NCBI GenBank assembly: GCA_045643185.1
Contig: JAZUKH010000110.1
Span: 1 to 7,299, forward strand
DNA: 7,299 nucleotides
DNA from: RGIG464 sp045643185
GTDB lineage: Bacteria > Myxococcota_A > Bradymonadia > UBA4248
Reading direction: 5' to 3'
The translations under genes and the position numbers were made by a program. Positions 1-6,067 of this stretch are shown here, piece by piece (within the stretch, counting starts at the first letter, position 1; each line of letters starts with the position of its first letter). Below the pieces are notes generated by a model, which was given only the letters and a program-made list of their open reading frames with translations, was not told where the DNA came from and did not search any database.

Positions 1-1593
1 CGACTGACGACCAGGATAGCCACTCATGACGACGATCCAGGCTTGGTTATAACGCGGATCAAAGATGTAGACATTGTCGGTGTACCAGTCACCTGCAAAG
101 CCAGGTTTGGAGTAGAATTTGACGCGTGGATCTTTAAAAACTTCGCTGAAACGATCGACCATTTCAGTGCCGCGTTCGCGTTCTTCGCTGCGCATGGCGC
201 GACGGAGCATGATCAAGTCAGGTTGTGCCAAATTGAAAGATTCGGTAGGCTGAAGCTGTTCCTGAAGCATGAGGCGTCTTGTGATTTCGCCCAGATCCTG
301 CAGCGTCGTGCAAGCCGTTGACGTGCAGGTCGTGCCTGCTTTTGAGTTGCTGGCAGGGATCTTGTGCGTTTTTTTGCCTTCAGTCAGAATGATTTCCGGG
401 GCGACGCGCAAAGACGGATCTTCGCCCATGCTTTCCCACTTTTTGAGCTCATAGCCACGATTTAATGCGGTGCGTGCGATGCCATATTTAGAGGTTAGGA
501 TCTCTGTGTGGAGTTTTTCGAACGAAGCAAGCTGGGCAACCCGGTTGTAGGCGATGTTGTCGCTTTGAATGATGGCCATTTCAATCAACTTAGAAACGAC
601 CTCGGTGTATGGGTGTTTTCCGTTGAAAGTGACTTTTGCCCGGGATGAGAAGCCTAACTCCTCAATGCGTTTGAGTGCACCGATTGCGGCGAAGAGCTTG
701 ACCGTGGAGGCTGGGTTCCAATCCGTTTTAAGTGAGGTGCCGTTGTAGTCGAAAGCGCGTTCCTTCGTGACGTATTGGCGCGTGGGATCGAATGTCAGCT
801 CAATGACGAAAGCCATAAACTGCTTGGGTGGTTTAAAGCCTTCTGCTTTCATCATGGCTGGTAGGGCAGTCGAGTTGACGCCGTTGCTTTTCCACCAGTT
901 ACCGCGCGGAATCTCGGGCAAGACTGGCTCGGCGACGAGCGGTATGATTTCTTCGCCCGAACTGCAGTCGGGGATCAAAAGCCGTTGACCGATCTTGATC
1001 TGGTCGTTGGGCATGCGGTTGGCTCGCTGCAGCTGTTCAATCGTGCAACCGTGTTTGCTGGCAATGCGACCAAGAATGTCGCCCGAAACGACGGTGTATT
1101 TCTTGGCCTGAGCGGCAGCGATCGCTTCTGGTGAAGCGTTTTTACTGTATTCTATGGGTTTGTCGCTCAAGCGATACTTACCGGCCTTAGGTGCTGTGCA
1201 GCCTTGACAGACGGGGAGGGCAAGCAGGCTTTTGTAGGCAGAAAGGTATTGGGGCGTGTTTGCCGGTGTACCAGCATCCTGAGGCTGAGGCACTGGTGGC
1301 TGAACAGCTTTTGGGGGTGTCTGGGGATTTGCCGCATTTTGGGCGTTACCGGATTCGGCAGGCGTTGGCGCTTTGATCACGGCTGGCGTATCCGTTAAAG
1401 CGCGACCCTCGGCCGAGGCATGGGTCTCTATGTGACGCTCGACTTGTTCTGGATCGATCTCCTCTTCGCTGCGAAAAAGCGAAAAAGCCAATACGAGAAA
1501 TGCCAATCCGCCCAAAATCAGCGCTGACACGACGATCCATGAGTAGTTGTTGCGTTTTTTTGAAAAATAGCGTGATTCGCTTTTGCTTAACAT
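1..1593 (-). CDS. Membrane-anchored LysM protein with class A beta-lactamase-like serine hydrolase domain (3' end off the window)
   Basis: 531 codons are visible with no stop, so the C-terminus lies beyond base 1. Residues 1-17 are basic, 18-40 form one membrane segment, about 69-115 is a Pro/Ala/Gln-rich linker, and 165-208 is a LysM domain (YTVVSGDILGRIASKHG, ending IGQRLLIP), a family that binds peptidoglycan. From about 255 on, the sequence resembles the class A beta-lactamase/penicillin-recognising fold: S296-T-V-K299 gives the SxxK nucleophile motif, S344-D-N346 the SDN motif, and TTLQDLGEITRRLML (429-443) resembles the helix preceding the third motif. Where class A enzymes have K-T/S-G there is K496-P-G498. 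I could not place the omega-loop glutamate. Inference: a periplasmic, wall-associated serine hydrolase, perhaps a DD-peptidase-like or non-catalytic relative, not necessarily a resistance enzyme. The ATG at 1593 is the only start after an in-frame TAA upstream. The ribosome site is poor: AGAGG abuts the ATG, and a GGGA lies 7 bases away. Confidence 0.88.
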   Translation of the reverse strand, partial: MLSKSESRYFSKKRNNYSWIVVSALILGGLAFLVLAFSLFRSEEEIDPEQVERHIETHASAEGRALTDTPAVIKAPTPAESGNAQNAANPQTPPKAVQPPVPQPQDAGTPANTPQYLSAYKSLLALPVCQGCTAPKAGKYRLSDKPIEYSKNASPEAIAAAQAKKYTVVSGDILGRIASKHGCTIEQLQRANRMPNDQIKIGQRLLIPDCSSGEEIIPLVAEPVLPEIPRGNWWKSNGVNSTALPAMMKAEGFKPPKQFMAFVIELTFDPTRQYVTKERAFDYNGTSLKTDWNPASTVKLFAAIGALKRIEELGFSSRAKVTFNGKHPYTEVVSKLIEMAIIQSDNIAYNRVAQLASFEKLHTEILTSKYGIARTALNRGYELKKWESMGEDPSLRVAPEIILTEGKKTHKIPASNSKAGTTCTSTACTTLQDLGEITRRLMLQEQLQPTESFNLAQPDLIMLRRAMRSEERERGTEMVDRFSEVFKDPRVKFYSKPGFAGDWYTDNVYIFDPRYNQAWIVVMSGYPGRQS

Positions 1594-1835
1594 CCTCTGT
1601 TCCCAAAATATGCCGCGCTCTGGGCTTTAGGCATTGCTGACGCACATCCGTTCCAACACGAACAGACAAATACGCTTCTATTCCTAGCGCAAGCACGACT
1701 TTTTGACAATGTTTTCAAAATTAATCCCATAAAAAACTAAAACGGTGTAAAAGCTTTCGCCGCTTTTGGTCCGTCAGGTGCGGACTCAATGACAAGGATG
1801 GCACCTCAACGTGCTTCAAGAACAAAGGACATTTC
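1594..1835. promoter_or_regulatory. Divergent intergenic region with candidate opposed promoters
   Basis: This 242-base gap separates two divergently transcribed genes and should contain both promoters. On the plus strand a perfect TTGACA lies at 1703-1708, but 17-19 bases downstream there is only CCCATA or CATAAA, a poor -10. On the minus strand the overlapping TTGTCA (1709-1704) is followed 17 bases later by TAGGAA, also a poor -10. The two -35-like boxes share bases, so the promoters could compete if real. No operator could be recognised. Confidence 0.3.
1749..1786 (+). other. Two adjacent small hairpins in the kinase leader
   Basis: AAAAGC (1749-1754) pairs with GCTTTT (1762-1767) around a 7-base loop. 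Directly after it, GTCCG (1769-1773) pairs with CGGAC (1781-1785) around another 7-base loop. They lie about 50 bases upstream of the kinase start and would be in its 5' untranslated RNA if transcription starts near 1735. The stems are short and could be chance. No known riboswitch was recognised. Confidence 0.25.
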
Positions 1836-2465
1836 ATGGAAAACCTCTTCATCGGCATCGCCGGGATGATCGGTGCTGGCAAATCGACGCTTTGTACCAG
1901 TTTGGCGAAACATCTCAATATCCACCCATACTATGAACCTGTCGAGAATAACGAATACCTCGCCGATTTTTATCGTGATACAGCTAAGTATTCTTTTCAA
2001 ATGCAGGTCTATTTGTTGACGAGACGTTTTCAACAACATCAGGAGATCATCTGGCGTGGTGAGTCGGCCGTTCAGGATCGAACGATCTATGAGGATTCCG
2101 TCTTTGCTGCCATGCTCGCAAAATCCGGTCTTATGGAAGAACGTGATTATCGCACATATAAAACTCTGTTCCAGTACATGAGCAACTTTATGTGTAAGCC
2201 AAATGTTATTGTTTATCTTGATGTGACGCCAGAACGCTCGTTGGAACGCATAAAAATGCGTAATCGCGATGTGGAATGCAATGTATCGCTTGAATATCTC
2301 ACAAATTTGTATAATGAATATCAAATCTTCATTAAAGATATTTCAAAAGTCATTCCGGTGATCAGCGTGGATTACGATCGCTTTGCGACGGCGGATGAAA
2401 TGGCCGAAGTCATTAAACGTGAATACGCAGATCATTCTTTTATGCGTACCGTAAAGTTAGATTAA
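1836..2465 (+). CDS. Deoxynucleoside kinase (dNK/dAK-dGK family)
   Basis: This 209-residue cytoplasmic enzyme is predicted to transfer phosphate from ATP (or another NTP) to the 5'-hydroxyl of a deoxynucleoside, the first step of deoxynucleotide salvage. The P-loop is G10-MIGAGKST18. E34 in YYEPVE matches the general base of the family. F54-QMQVY59 carries the base-contacting glutamine (probably Q57). D81-R82-T83-IYED87 is the DRS-like substrate motif. R138-x3-R142-N-R144-xx-E147 is the arginine-rich LID. The length is normal for bacterial members. Substrate preference (dA, dG, dC or T) cannot be read off reliably; the DR[ST]IYED form is commonest in bacterial deoxyadenosine/deoxyguanosine kinases. 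AAAGGA at 1824-1829, 6 bases before the ATG, supports the start. The gene is monocistronic: it diverges from its left neighbour, converges on its right one, and is followed by a long hairpin. Confidence 0.93.
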   Translation: MENLFIGIAGMIGAGKSTLCTSLAKHLNIHPYYEPVENNEYLADFYRDTAKYSFQMQVYLLTRRFQQHQEIIWRGESAVQDRTIYEDSVFAAMLAKSGLMEERDYRTYKTLFQYMSNFMCKPNVIVYLDVTPERSLERIKMRNRDVECNVSLEYLTNLYNEYQIFIKDISKVIPVISVDYDRFATADEMAEVIKREYADHSFMRTVKLD

Positions 2466-2489
2466 CTGACACGCTTGTGCCACATATTT

Positions 2490-2537
2490 TCAAAACAGCT
2501 CAAACTGTTTAACTGTAATGGTTTGAGTCTGTTTTGA
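2490..2537 (+). terminator. Long 3' hairpin after the kinase gene, without a T tract
   Basis: The 16-base arm 2490-2505 pairs with 2521-2537, interrupted only by a bulged T at 2528. On the plus-strand RNA the stem continues inward through two G-U wobbles (2506/2520, 2507/2519) and two A-U pairs to a 7-base loop (2510-2516), about 20 pairs in all. Those wobbles would be A/C mismatches on the other strand, which favours the kinase transcript. It starts 24 bases after the stop codon. No U run follows on either strand, so it may be a 3' stability element or a Rho-assisted terminator rather than a classical intrinsic one. Confidence 0.5.
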
Positions 2538-2689
2538 TGTGAAACTCCTATGGAAACAAGTCCAATTTATTTTATGAATGGCTAGTTTCGTTTTTGGCTG
2601 ATATTATTAGGTATAAAAAAACGAAGCAAATAGAGATGGCATCGCAATCAAGACTTGAGTAGGCATAGCATTTCTAGCTGTATCAAGGT

Positions 2690-2758
2690 AGGAGAACTTG
2701 GTCATAACGGCCTGTCCATGAGCGACATAGACATCAGACCGTACATTCAAGTTCTCCT
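2690..2758 (-). other. Structured RNA element downstream of the metallopeptidase gene
   Basis: A perfect 11-bp inverted repeat (2690-2700 with 2748-2758) closes a 69-base element. Inside are a 7/6-base internal loop, a 5-bp stem (2708-2712/2737-2741), a 3-base bulge (2734-2736), an 8-bp stem (2713-2720/2726-2733) and a 5-base loop. In both inner stems the only non-Watson-Crick pair is G-U on minus-strand RNA but C/A on plus-strand RNA. This points to transcription with the metallopeptidase gene, whose stop codon lies 27 bases upstream. No T tract follows, so it is not a typical intrinsic terminator. It could be a 3' UTR stability element, a small RNA or a protein-binding site. I recognise no known family. 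Confidence 0.5.
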
Positions 2759-2785
2759 GTATTGCGACGATATACGAATGTCCGT

Positions 2786-3853
2786 CTATCTTCTTCGTTT
2801 CTTTTTGCTTTTGCTATCTCTGCTCTTAATGCTTTTTTTGCTGTGACCTTCCTCTTCTTCATCGTCGAGCATCATGTCAACTTCTTCCAATTTGCTCAGA
2901 GATTTATAGTCGTAGGTATTCCCGTACTTAACATCACCAGTGACCATTCCGCGAATTAGCCAACGAGCGCGCATTTCAGAAGATCCGTGACCAAAATTTT
3001 CGCGCCTATTTTCACCAAGTGCATCATCACCAACGGCCATGGCCGTCGTCAGCGCACTCATGATATCGTCTTCTGTCAGAGCGTCAGTTTTTTCATCGTA
3101 CCAGCTTGCCCACACGCCAGCATAAAAATCGGCCTGTAACTCGGTCTGAACTGAAACCAGATTTGCTTTGTTCTCATTTCCTCGTTCTCGAAGTCTTTGT
3201 TCCCTGCGATCGTACTTATCAGCATCACCGATCAGATTTTGAATGTGATGGCCAAATTCATGCGCAATGACATAGGAAATCGCAAACTTACCACTCGATT
3301 CCGTTTCGATGGATTCGCTCATATTCGCAAAAAAGTTCAGGTCAAGGTAAACCGACTCATCTGCGCCACAATAAAACGGACCGTCTTCGGAACTGGCACT
3401 TCCACATGCAGTATCGACTTCATCGGAAAAGATCTTGACTTTGGGTTTGCGATAAATTTTTCTATATTCTTTAAACAGCTCATCCCACACCGAATTGATA
3501 TCACCCGCTGTGGTGGAAATGAAAGCGCGAAGCTCATCCTCGCTTTTGAAGACGCCATCGCCATATTTCCCGTGTTGACGACTGGATTTTGAAGTACGAC
3601 TTTTGTCTTTAATCTCCCAGGTATCCCAGACGTCGTCATCCTCGTCGTAGTCCTCATCCAGATCGTACCAATCAGTCTCTTGCTCTTCATAGAATTCGCA
3701 AACGCCATTATCATCACAGATATACCCATAGTCGCTATCCTCATCATCAAAAAGGATCCCGATGAATAGGAAGCCAATGAAAACGAAGATAATAATGACG
3801 AGAAGCGAGCCAATTGTTGAGCCACGCCGAGTCCAAGAAGGATAATGATACAT
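2786..3853 (-). CDS. YpfJ-type neutral zinc metallopeptidase, membrane-anchored, with acidic linker and basic tail
   Basis: The 355-residue protein matches the YpfJ/KPN_02809 family (Pfam Zn_peptidase). Family signatures visible are C150-GSASSEDGPFYC162, Y-x-DL-x-FF (about 169-175), the zinc site H198-EFGH202 followed by HIQNLIG, T-E238-LQAD-x-YAGVWA (E238 or D241 is the probable third ligand region), GDDALG (275-280) and HG-SS-x-MRARW (289-298). Residues about 14-35 form one membrane segment, so the peptidase domain is predicted to be periplasmic. Its substrate is unknown, as for the family. Two additions are unusual: a very acidic stretch at 36-80 (with C46/C52) and a basic Lys/Arg/Ser tail at 338-355 after an acidic DDEEEE. 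The start at 3853 is chosen because GGAG (3861-3864) sits 7 bases upstream and the protein then begins close to the membrane segment. In-frame ATG 3892 and GTG 3919 lack a ribosome site. Confidence 0.9.
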   Translation of the reverse strand: MYHYPSWTRRGSTIGSLLVIIIFVFIGFLFIGILFDDEDSDYGYICDDNGVCEFYEEQETDWYDLDEDYDEDDDVWDTWEIKDKSRTSKSSRQHGKYGDGVFKSEDELRAFISTTAGDINSVWDELFKEYRKIYRKPKVKIFSDEVDTACGSASSEDGPFYCGADESVYLDLNFFANMSESIETESSGKFAISYVIAHEFGHHIQNLIGDADKYDRREQRLRERGNENKANLVSVQTELQADFYAGVWASWYDEKTDALTEDDIMSALTTAMAVGDDALGENRRENFGHGSSEMRARWLIRGMVTGDVKYGNTYDYKSLSKLEEVDMMLDDEEEEGHSKKSIKSRDSKSKKKRRR

Positions 3854-3860
3854 GAACCTA

Positions 3861-3864
3861 CTCC
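3861..3864 (-). promoter_or_regulatory. Ribosome binding site deciding the metallopeptidase start
   Basis: Read on the minus strand, GGAG lies 7 bases before the ATG at 3853. The two longer in-frame alternatives (3892 and 3919) have no purine-rich site and would translate through the leader hairpin, so this site fixes the start. Confidence 0.65.
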
Positions 3865-3871
3865 GTATAGG

Positions 3872-3904
3872 AAAAAAAGAGAGACGGCGCATGCCAGGGC
3901 CGTC
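3872..3904 (-). terminator. Terminator-like hairpin in the metallopeptidase leader
   Basis: On the minus strand GACGGC (3904-3899) pairs with GCCGTC (3888-3883) around a 10-base loop, followed by TCTC and seven T (3878-3872). This has the shape of an intrinsic terminator and ends about 20 bases before the start codon. If transcription begins near 3919 it lies inside the 5' leader and could attenuate the gene. It might instead stop read-through from upstream. The loop is large for a 6-bp stem, so strength is uncertain. Confidence 0.4.
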
Positions 3905-3925
3905 GAGTGCTTCGCACACAGCTCA

Positions 3926-3931
3926 ATAATA
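3926..3931 (-). promoter_or_regulatory. Candidate -10 box for the metallopeptidase gene
   Basis: TATTAT on the minus strand (3931-3926) is a good -10 match and is preceded by TG. No convincing -35 lies 16-18 bases upstream. A start near 3919 would give a leader of about 65 bases containing the terminator-like hairpin. Confidence 0.3.
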
Positions 3932-4155
3932 CACCAAATCGTTTTGAAATACCGCGATTTTCGTCTTAAAAAAGGAAAAAATGGCTTTCTTATAACAACA
4001 AGTAATCGGTCATAAAGCACGACTGCTATGAATTCACTCACGCTAAGACCAATACCCGCGAGATATTTCAAATATTATGGTGTGTGACAGGCTAGGAATC
4101 TATTGTCCAAATCATTTTGCTCGCAGGTACGTTTTGTTATGATAATTCACTGCTC
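3932..4155. other. Intergenic stretch with no recognised feature
   Basis: Between the candidate -10 box and the terminator of the lipoprotein gene there are about 225 AT-rich bases. The minus strand is open here in one frame, but that frame continues as the wrong frame of the metallopeptidase and has no ribosome site or family resemblance. I see no RNA gene and no convincing repeat. Confidence 0.5.
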
Positions 4156-4190
4156 AAAAACACCCAAGACGGTTTGAGAGAACTTGGGTG
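4156..4190 (-). terminator. Intrinsic terminator of the lipoprotein gene
   Basis: On the minus strand CACCCAAG (4190-4183) pairs perfectly with CTTGGGTG (4168-4161) across a 14-base loop, immediately followed by TTTTT (4160-4156). It begins 32 bases after the stop codon at 4223, as expected for a factor-independent terminator. The plus strand lacks a T tract. Confidence 0.8.
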
Positions 4191-4222
4191 CTTTAAATGA
4201 AGATTATGAATAAAATTATATA

Positions 4223-5980
4223 TTAATAATTAACCTGTTCATCGTCTTTAGAATAGAAATATTCATTGGGGTTGATGAAGTCATCAATATCGACATTTCC
4301 CCATGCTGATGAGAAGTTGCTGCTTAAATCATTGCTTGTCACGAAATGATCCGTGTTGTTTTCGATACAATCTGCAACACAGTTGTTCAGGTCGCTAGGA
4401 TTCCACTCATGACAAAAAGAATCGCAATATTCTGGTGTATCAGGATCGCTATAATCAATGAAAATATCGCGGCCAACGATCGTCTTCAGGGCTGTTTTTG
4501 CGAGGAAGTTGCTGATTGCGTCATCGTCCCAACCATAGTCTGGATAAATCCACCAATTGATGTCTGAATCCTCATGATTAGTTATTATGGTACAATATGC
4601 ACTCGGTTCAAATTGAGTAGAAATTGGTGTATCAAAAATCTTGGTTAGGTCGACCGAAATCGCTGGTGTGATCTGATCAATGGTGAACGATTTGCTGCCG
4701 CCGTCACTGTTGGCGATGTTCAGAGCTATTTTCATCACATCGCTAATGACACCGCTGGTGAGGAAACTCCATCCAAGGAATGAATCTTGTGGTGATATTA
4801 CTGACACGGAAGTAACTTCTTTGATAAGTCTGGCAAATTCGACAAATGATTCGCGTCCATCCTTGGATTTGGACGCGTCTGAGAGTTTGAGAATAGAATT
4901 GAGTGCATTTTTTTGGTTGATATATTCTGAGCACATCGTTTTGCAGCTATTCACAGTTTCATTGGCCAGTTCTTCTTTTTCGCCCCAGTAATAGCAATCC
5001 ATATCCATATCAGGGGAGTGTACGAGGTCGTATAGCGTGATGTCGAGTGCATAAGCCGAGGCGAGTTGAGAGGCGGAGACGATAAGGTTCATGAGGGCTG
5101 CTGCGGCATATAGGTCAGCTGCGCTAAAACCAATTTCATTTAACGAGCAACCGGCTTTCTCGATCTTAAGAACTTTTGTGTTGTCCATCGCTTTGGCTGT
5201 CGCTTCAAAGCTTTCTGCCAGCGAAAGAAACGTGTCTTTCATGTCGAGAACGGCACTGGCAATGTCTGATAGTTTGAGTGTTTTTTTGATGCTATCCTCA
5301 AAAAGCATGTCTTCCGTATTCACTTTGTGAGGAAGTTTCTCAAAAACAGATCCAAAGTCTTTGTCATCATTGACCATTTGTGCGAACAAACCGTTTGACG
5401 ACCATAAGACATTGTCAAAATTGACAGAAGCACTGTTAAATCCAAGATCCAACATGAGTGCCTGAATCTTTTCGTGATGAAGAAGATTCATGAGACCGAG
5501 GACTGATCTCTGGAAAGAGACATTAACATCTGACTTATTCAGTTTCCATGCGGCATCGAGAGATTGACTGGCTTTGGAGAAGTTGCATGCAATGAGGTTG
5601 TTATTGAGATCTTTAAGGGCGTCCTCAAGGCTTTTGGCACATGCGGCTTTTTCGTCATCACTGCAATTGGTGCCCGTTGTGCAGTCACATTTTTTCTCAT
5701 CGTCACTAGACGACTTACAAGCCGCTTTTTCGTCGTCGCTGCAATTGGCGCCCGTCGCGCAGTCACATTTCTTTTCATTGTGACTCTCTTTTTCAGCATC
5801 AGCGGCGCTTTGATCGCCACCAGACGACTTACAAGCCGCTTTTTCGTCGTCGCTGCAATTGGCGCCCGTCGCACAGTCACAGGCATTCTTATCGTCGTTG
5901 CTGTCGTTATCATCGCAGCCAACGAACGAAATGCATAAAGAAGAAGCAAGAATAATTGGGAAAAGTCGGTTTAGTTTCAT
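4223..5980 (-). CDS. Lipoprotein of unknown function with three Cys-rich repeats; paralogue of the next gene
   Basis: The 585-residue product starts MKLNRLFPIILASSLCISF and reaches a probable lipobox F19-V-G-C22, so it should be exported and lipidated, although Phe at -3 is not ideal. An Asp/Ser/Asn-rich tether follows, with three copies of a C-D-C-x5-C-x7-C repeat at 34-50, 72-88 and 98-114. The rest is mostly helical. From about 124 (DLNNNLIACNF) it aligns by eye with the neighbouring lipoprotein: a TPR-like helix pair, a shared LM-x(5)-IQ-L-x-LG-N block, an alanine-rich helix near 295-325, and GVISDV matching GILSDL. The C-terminal 120 residues are Asp- and Trp-rich with a cluster of four cysteines (YCDSFC, NCVADC). 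I recognise no enzyme family. Inference: an envelope protein with disulfides formed in the periplasm or outside. The start is set by AAGGAG 6 bases upstream; an in-frame extension to 6043 would run through the terminator-like hairpin. Confidence 0.85.
   Translation of the reverse strand: MKLNRLFPIILASSLCISFVGCDDNDSNDDKNACDCATGANCSDDEKAACKSSGGDQSAADAEKESHNEKKCDCATGANCSDDEKAACKSSSDDEKKCDCTTGTNCSDDEKAACAKSLEDALKDLNNNLIACNFSKASQSLDAAWKLNKSDVNVSFQRSVLGLMNLLHHEKIQALMLDLGFNSASVNFDNVLWSSNGLFAQMVNDDKDFGSVFEKLPHKVNTEDMLFEDSIKKTLKLSDIASAVLDMKDTFLSLAESFEATAKAMDNTKVLKIEKAGCSLNEIGFSAADLYAAAALMNLIVSASQLASAYALDITLYDLVHSPDMDMDCYYWGEKEELANETVNSCKTMCSEYINQKNALNSILKLSDASKSKDGRESFVEFARLIKEVTSVSVISPQDSFLGWSFLTSGVISDVMKIALNIANSDGGSKSFTIDQITPAISVDLTKIFDTPISTQFEPSAYCTIITNHEDSDINWWIYPDYGWDDDAISNFLAKTALKTIVGRDIFIDYSDPDTPEYCDSFCHEWNPSDLNNCVADCIENNTDHFVTSNDLSSNFSSAWGNVDIDDFINPNEYFYSKDDEQVNY
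5637..5689 (-). repeat. Diverged third copy of the cysteine-repeat DNA
   Basis: This encodes the innermost repeat (CDCTTGTNCSDDEKAAC). Over the 51 bases 5639-5689 it differs at 7 positions from copy 5717-5767; by eye this is much more than the other two copies differ from each other, so it is probably the oldest copy. Confidence 0.75.
5708..5767 (-). repeat. 60-bp direct repeat, copy A
   Basis: Identical at 59 of 60 bases to 5822-5881, the single difference being G/A at 5759/5873. It encodes the middle CDCATGANCSDDEKAAC unit. Near-identity at DNA level, not only protein level, indicates recent duplication or ongoing gene conversion. Confidence 0.9.
5822..5881 (-). repeat. 60-bp direct repeat, copy B
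   Basis: Partner of 5708-5767, offset by 114 bases (38 codons), so gain or loss by recombination keeps the reading frame. It encodes the outermost cysteine unit, closest to the lipidated cysteine. A spacer rich in Gln, Ala, Glu and Ser separates the two copies. Confidence 0.9.
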
Positions 5981-5986
5981 AATTAA

Positions 5987-5992
5987 CTCCTT
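5987..5992 (-). promoter_or_regulatory. Ribosome binding site deciding the lipoprotein start
   Basis: AAGGAG on the minus strand, 6 bases before the ATG at 5980, is a full Shine-Dalgarno match. It selects the start that places the signal peptide at the N-terminus over the longer in-frame start at 6043. Confidence 0.85.
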
Positions 5993-5998
5993 ATAAAG

Positions 5999-6023
5999 AA
6001 AAATCACGTCATGCTTGACGTGA
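5999..6023 (-). terminator. Hairpin with T tract between the two lipoprotein genes
   Basis: On the minus strand TCACGTCA (6023-6016) pairs perfectly with TGACGTGA (6011-6004) around a 4-base loop, followed by TTTTT (6003-5999). It begins 45 bases after the stop of the upstream lipoprotein gene and ends just before the ribosome site of the downstream one. It can act as a terminator or a partial read-through attenuator. An overlapping alternative stem exists (6045-6051 with 6019-6025). Confidence 0.65.
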
Positions 6024-6067
6024 AAAAAATGATTATGAAGCAAGTTTCACGCCATACTAATGCTAGG

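Noticed and set aside
1346..1696. 116-codon open frame over the start of the LysM protein
   Set aside because: It is a shifted frame of the same strand; the other frame has a membrane segment, Pro-rich linker and LysM domain and stays open to the window edge.
1806..2324. 172-codon open frame antisense to the kinase
   Set aside because: The sense frame is an intact deoxynucleoside kinase with a good ribosome site; the antisense frame shows no motif.
2586..2625. Weak inverted repeat of T-rich and A-rich runs (TTCGTTTTT with AAAAACGAA)
   Set aside because: Only 9 AT-rich pairs across a 21-base loop; on the minus strand the T run follows no other stem, so it does not make a credible terminator.
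3854..3919. N-terminal extension of the metallopeptidase to ATG 3892 or GTG 3919
   Set aside because: Neither start has a ribosome site, the extension precedes the membrane segment with unrelated sequence, and it would be translated through the terminator-like hairpin.
3337..4071. 244-codon open frame on the minus strand overlapping the metallopeptidase
   Set aside because: It reads the metallopeptidase DNA in another frame; the overlapping frame carries all conserved zinc-peptidase motifs, whereas this one is low-complexity Ser/Met-rich with no family resemblance and no ribosome site.
2692..4187. Ten-base sequence GAGAACTTGG shared by 2692-2701 and 4178-4187
   Set aside because: Matches of ten bases are expected several times by chance in a window this size, and the flanks do not match.
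5539..5949. Long open frames on both strands over the cysteine-repeat region
   Set aside because: They arise because the repeated DNA lacks stops in several frames; their products are Arg/Thr/Ala-rich periodic strings, while the lipoprotein frame has the signal peptide and ribosome site.
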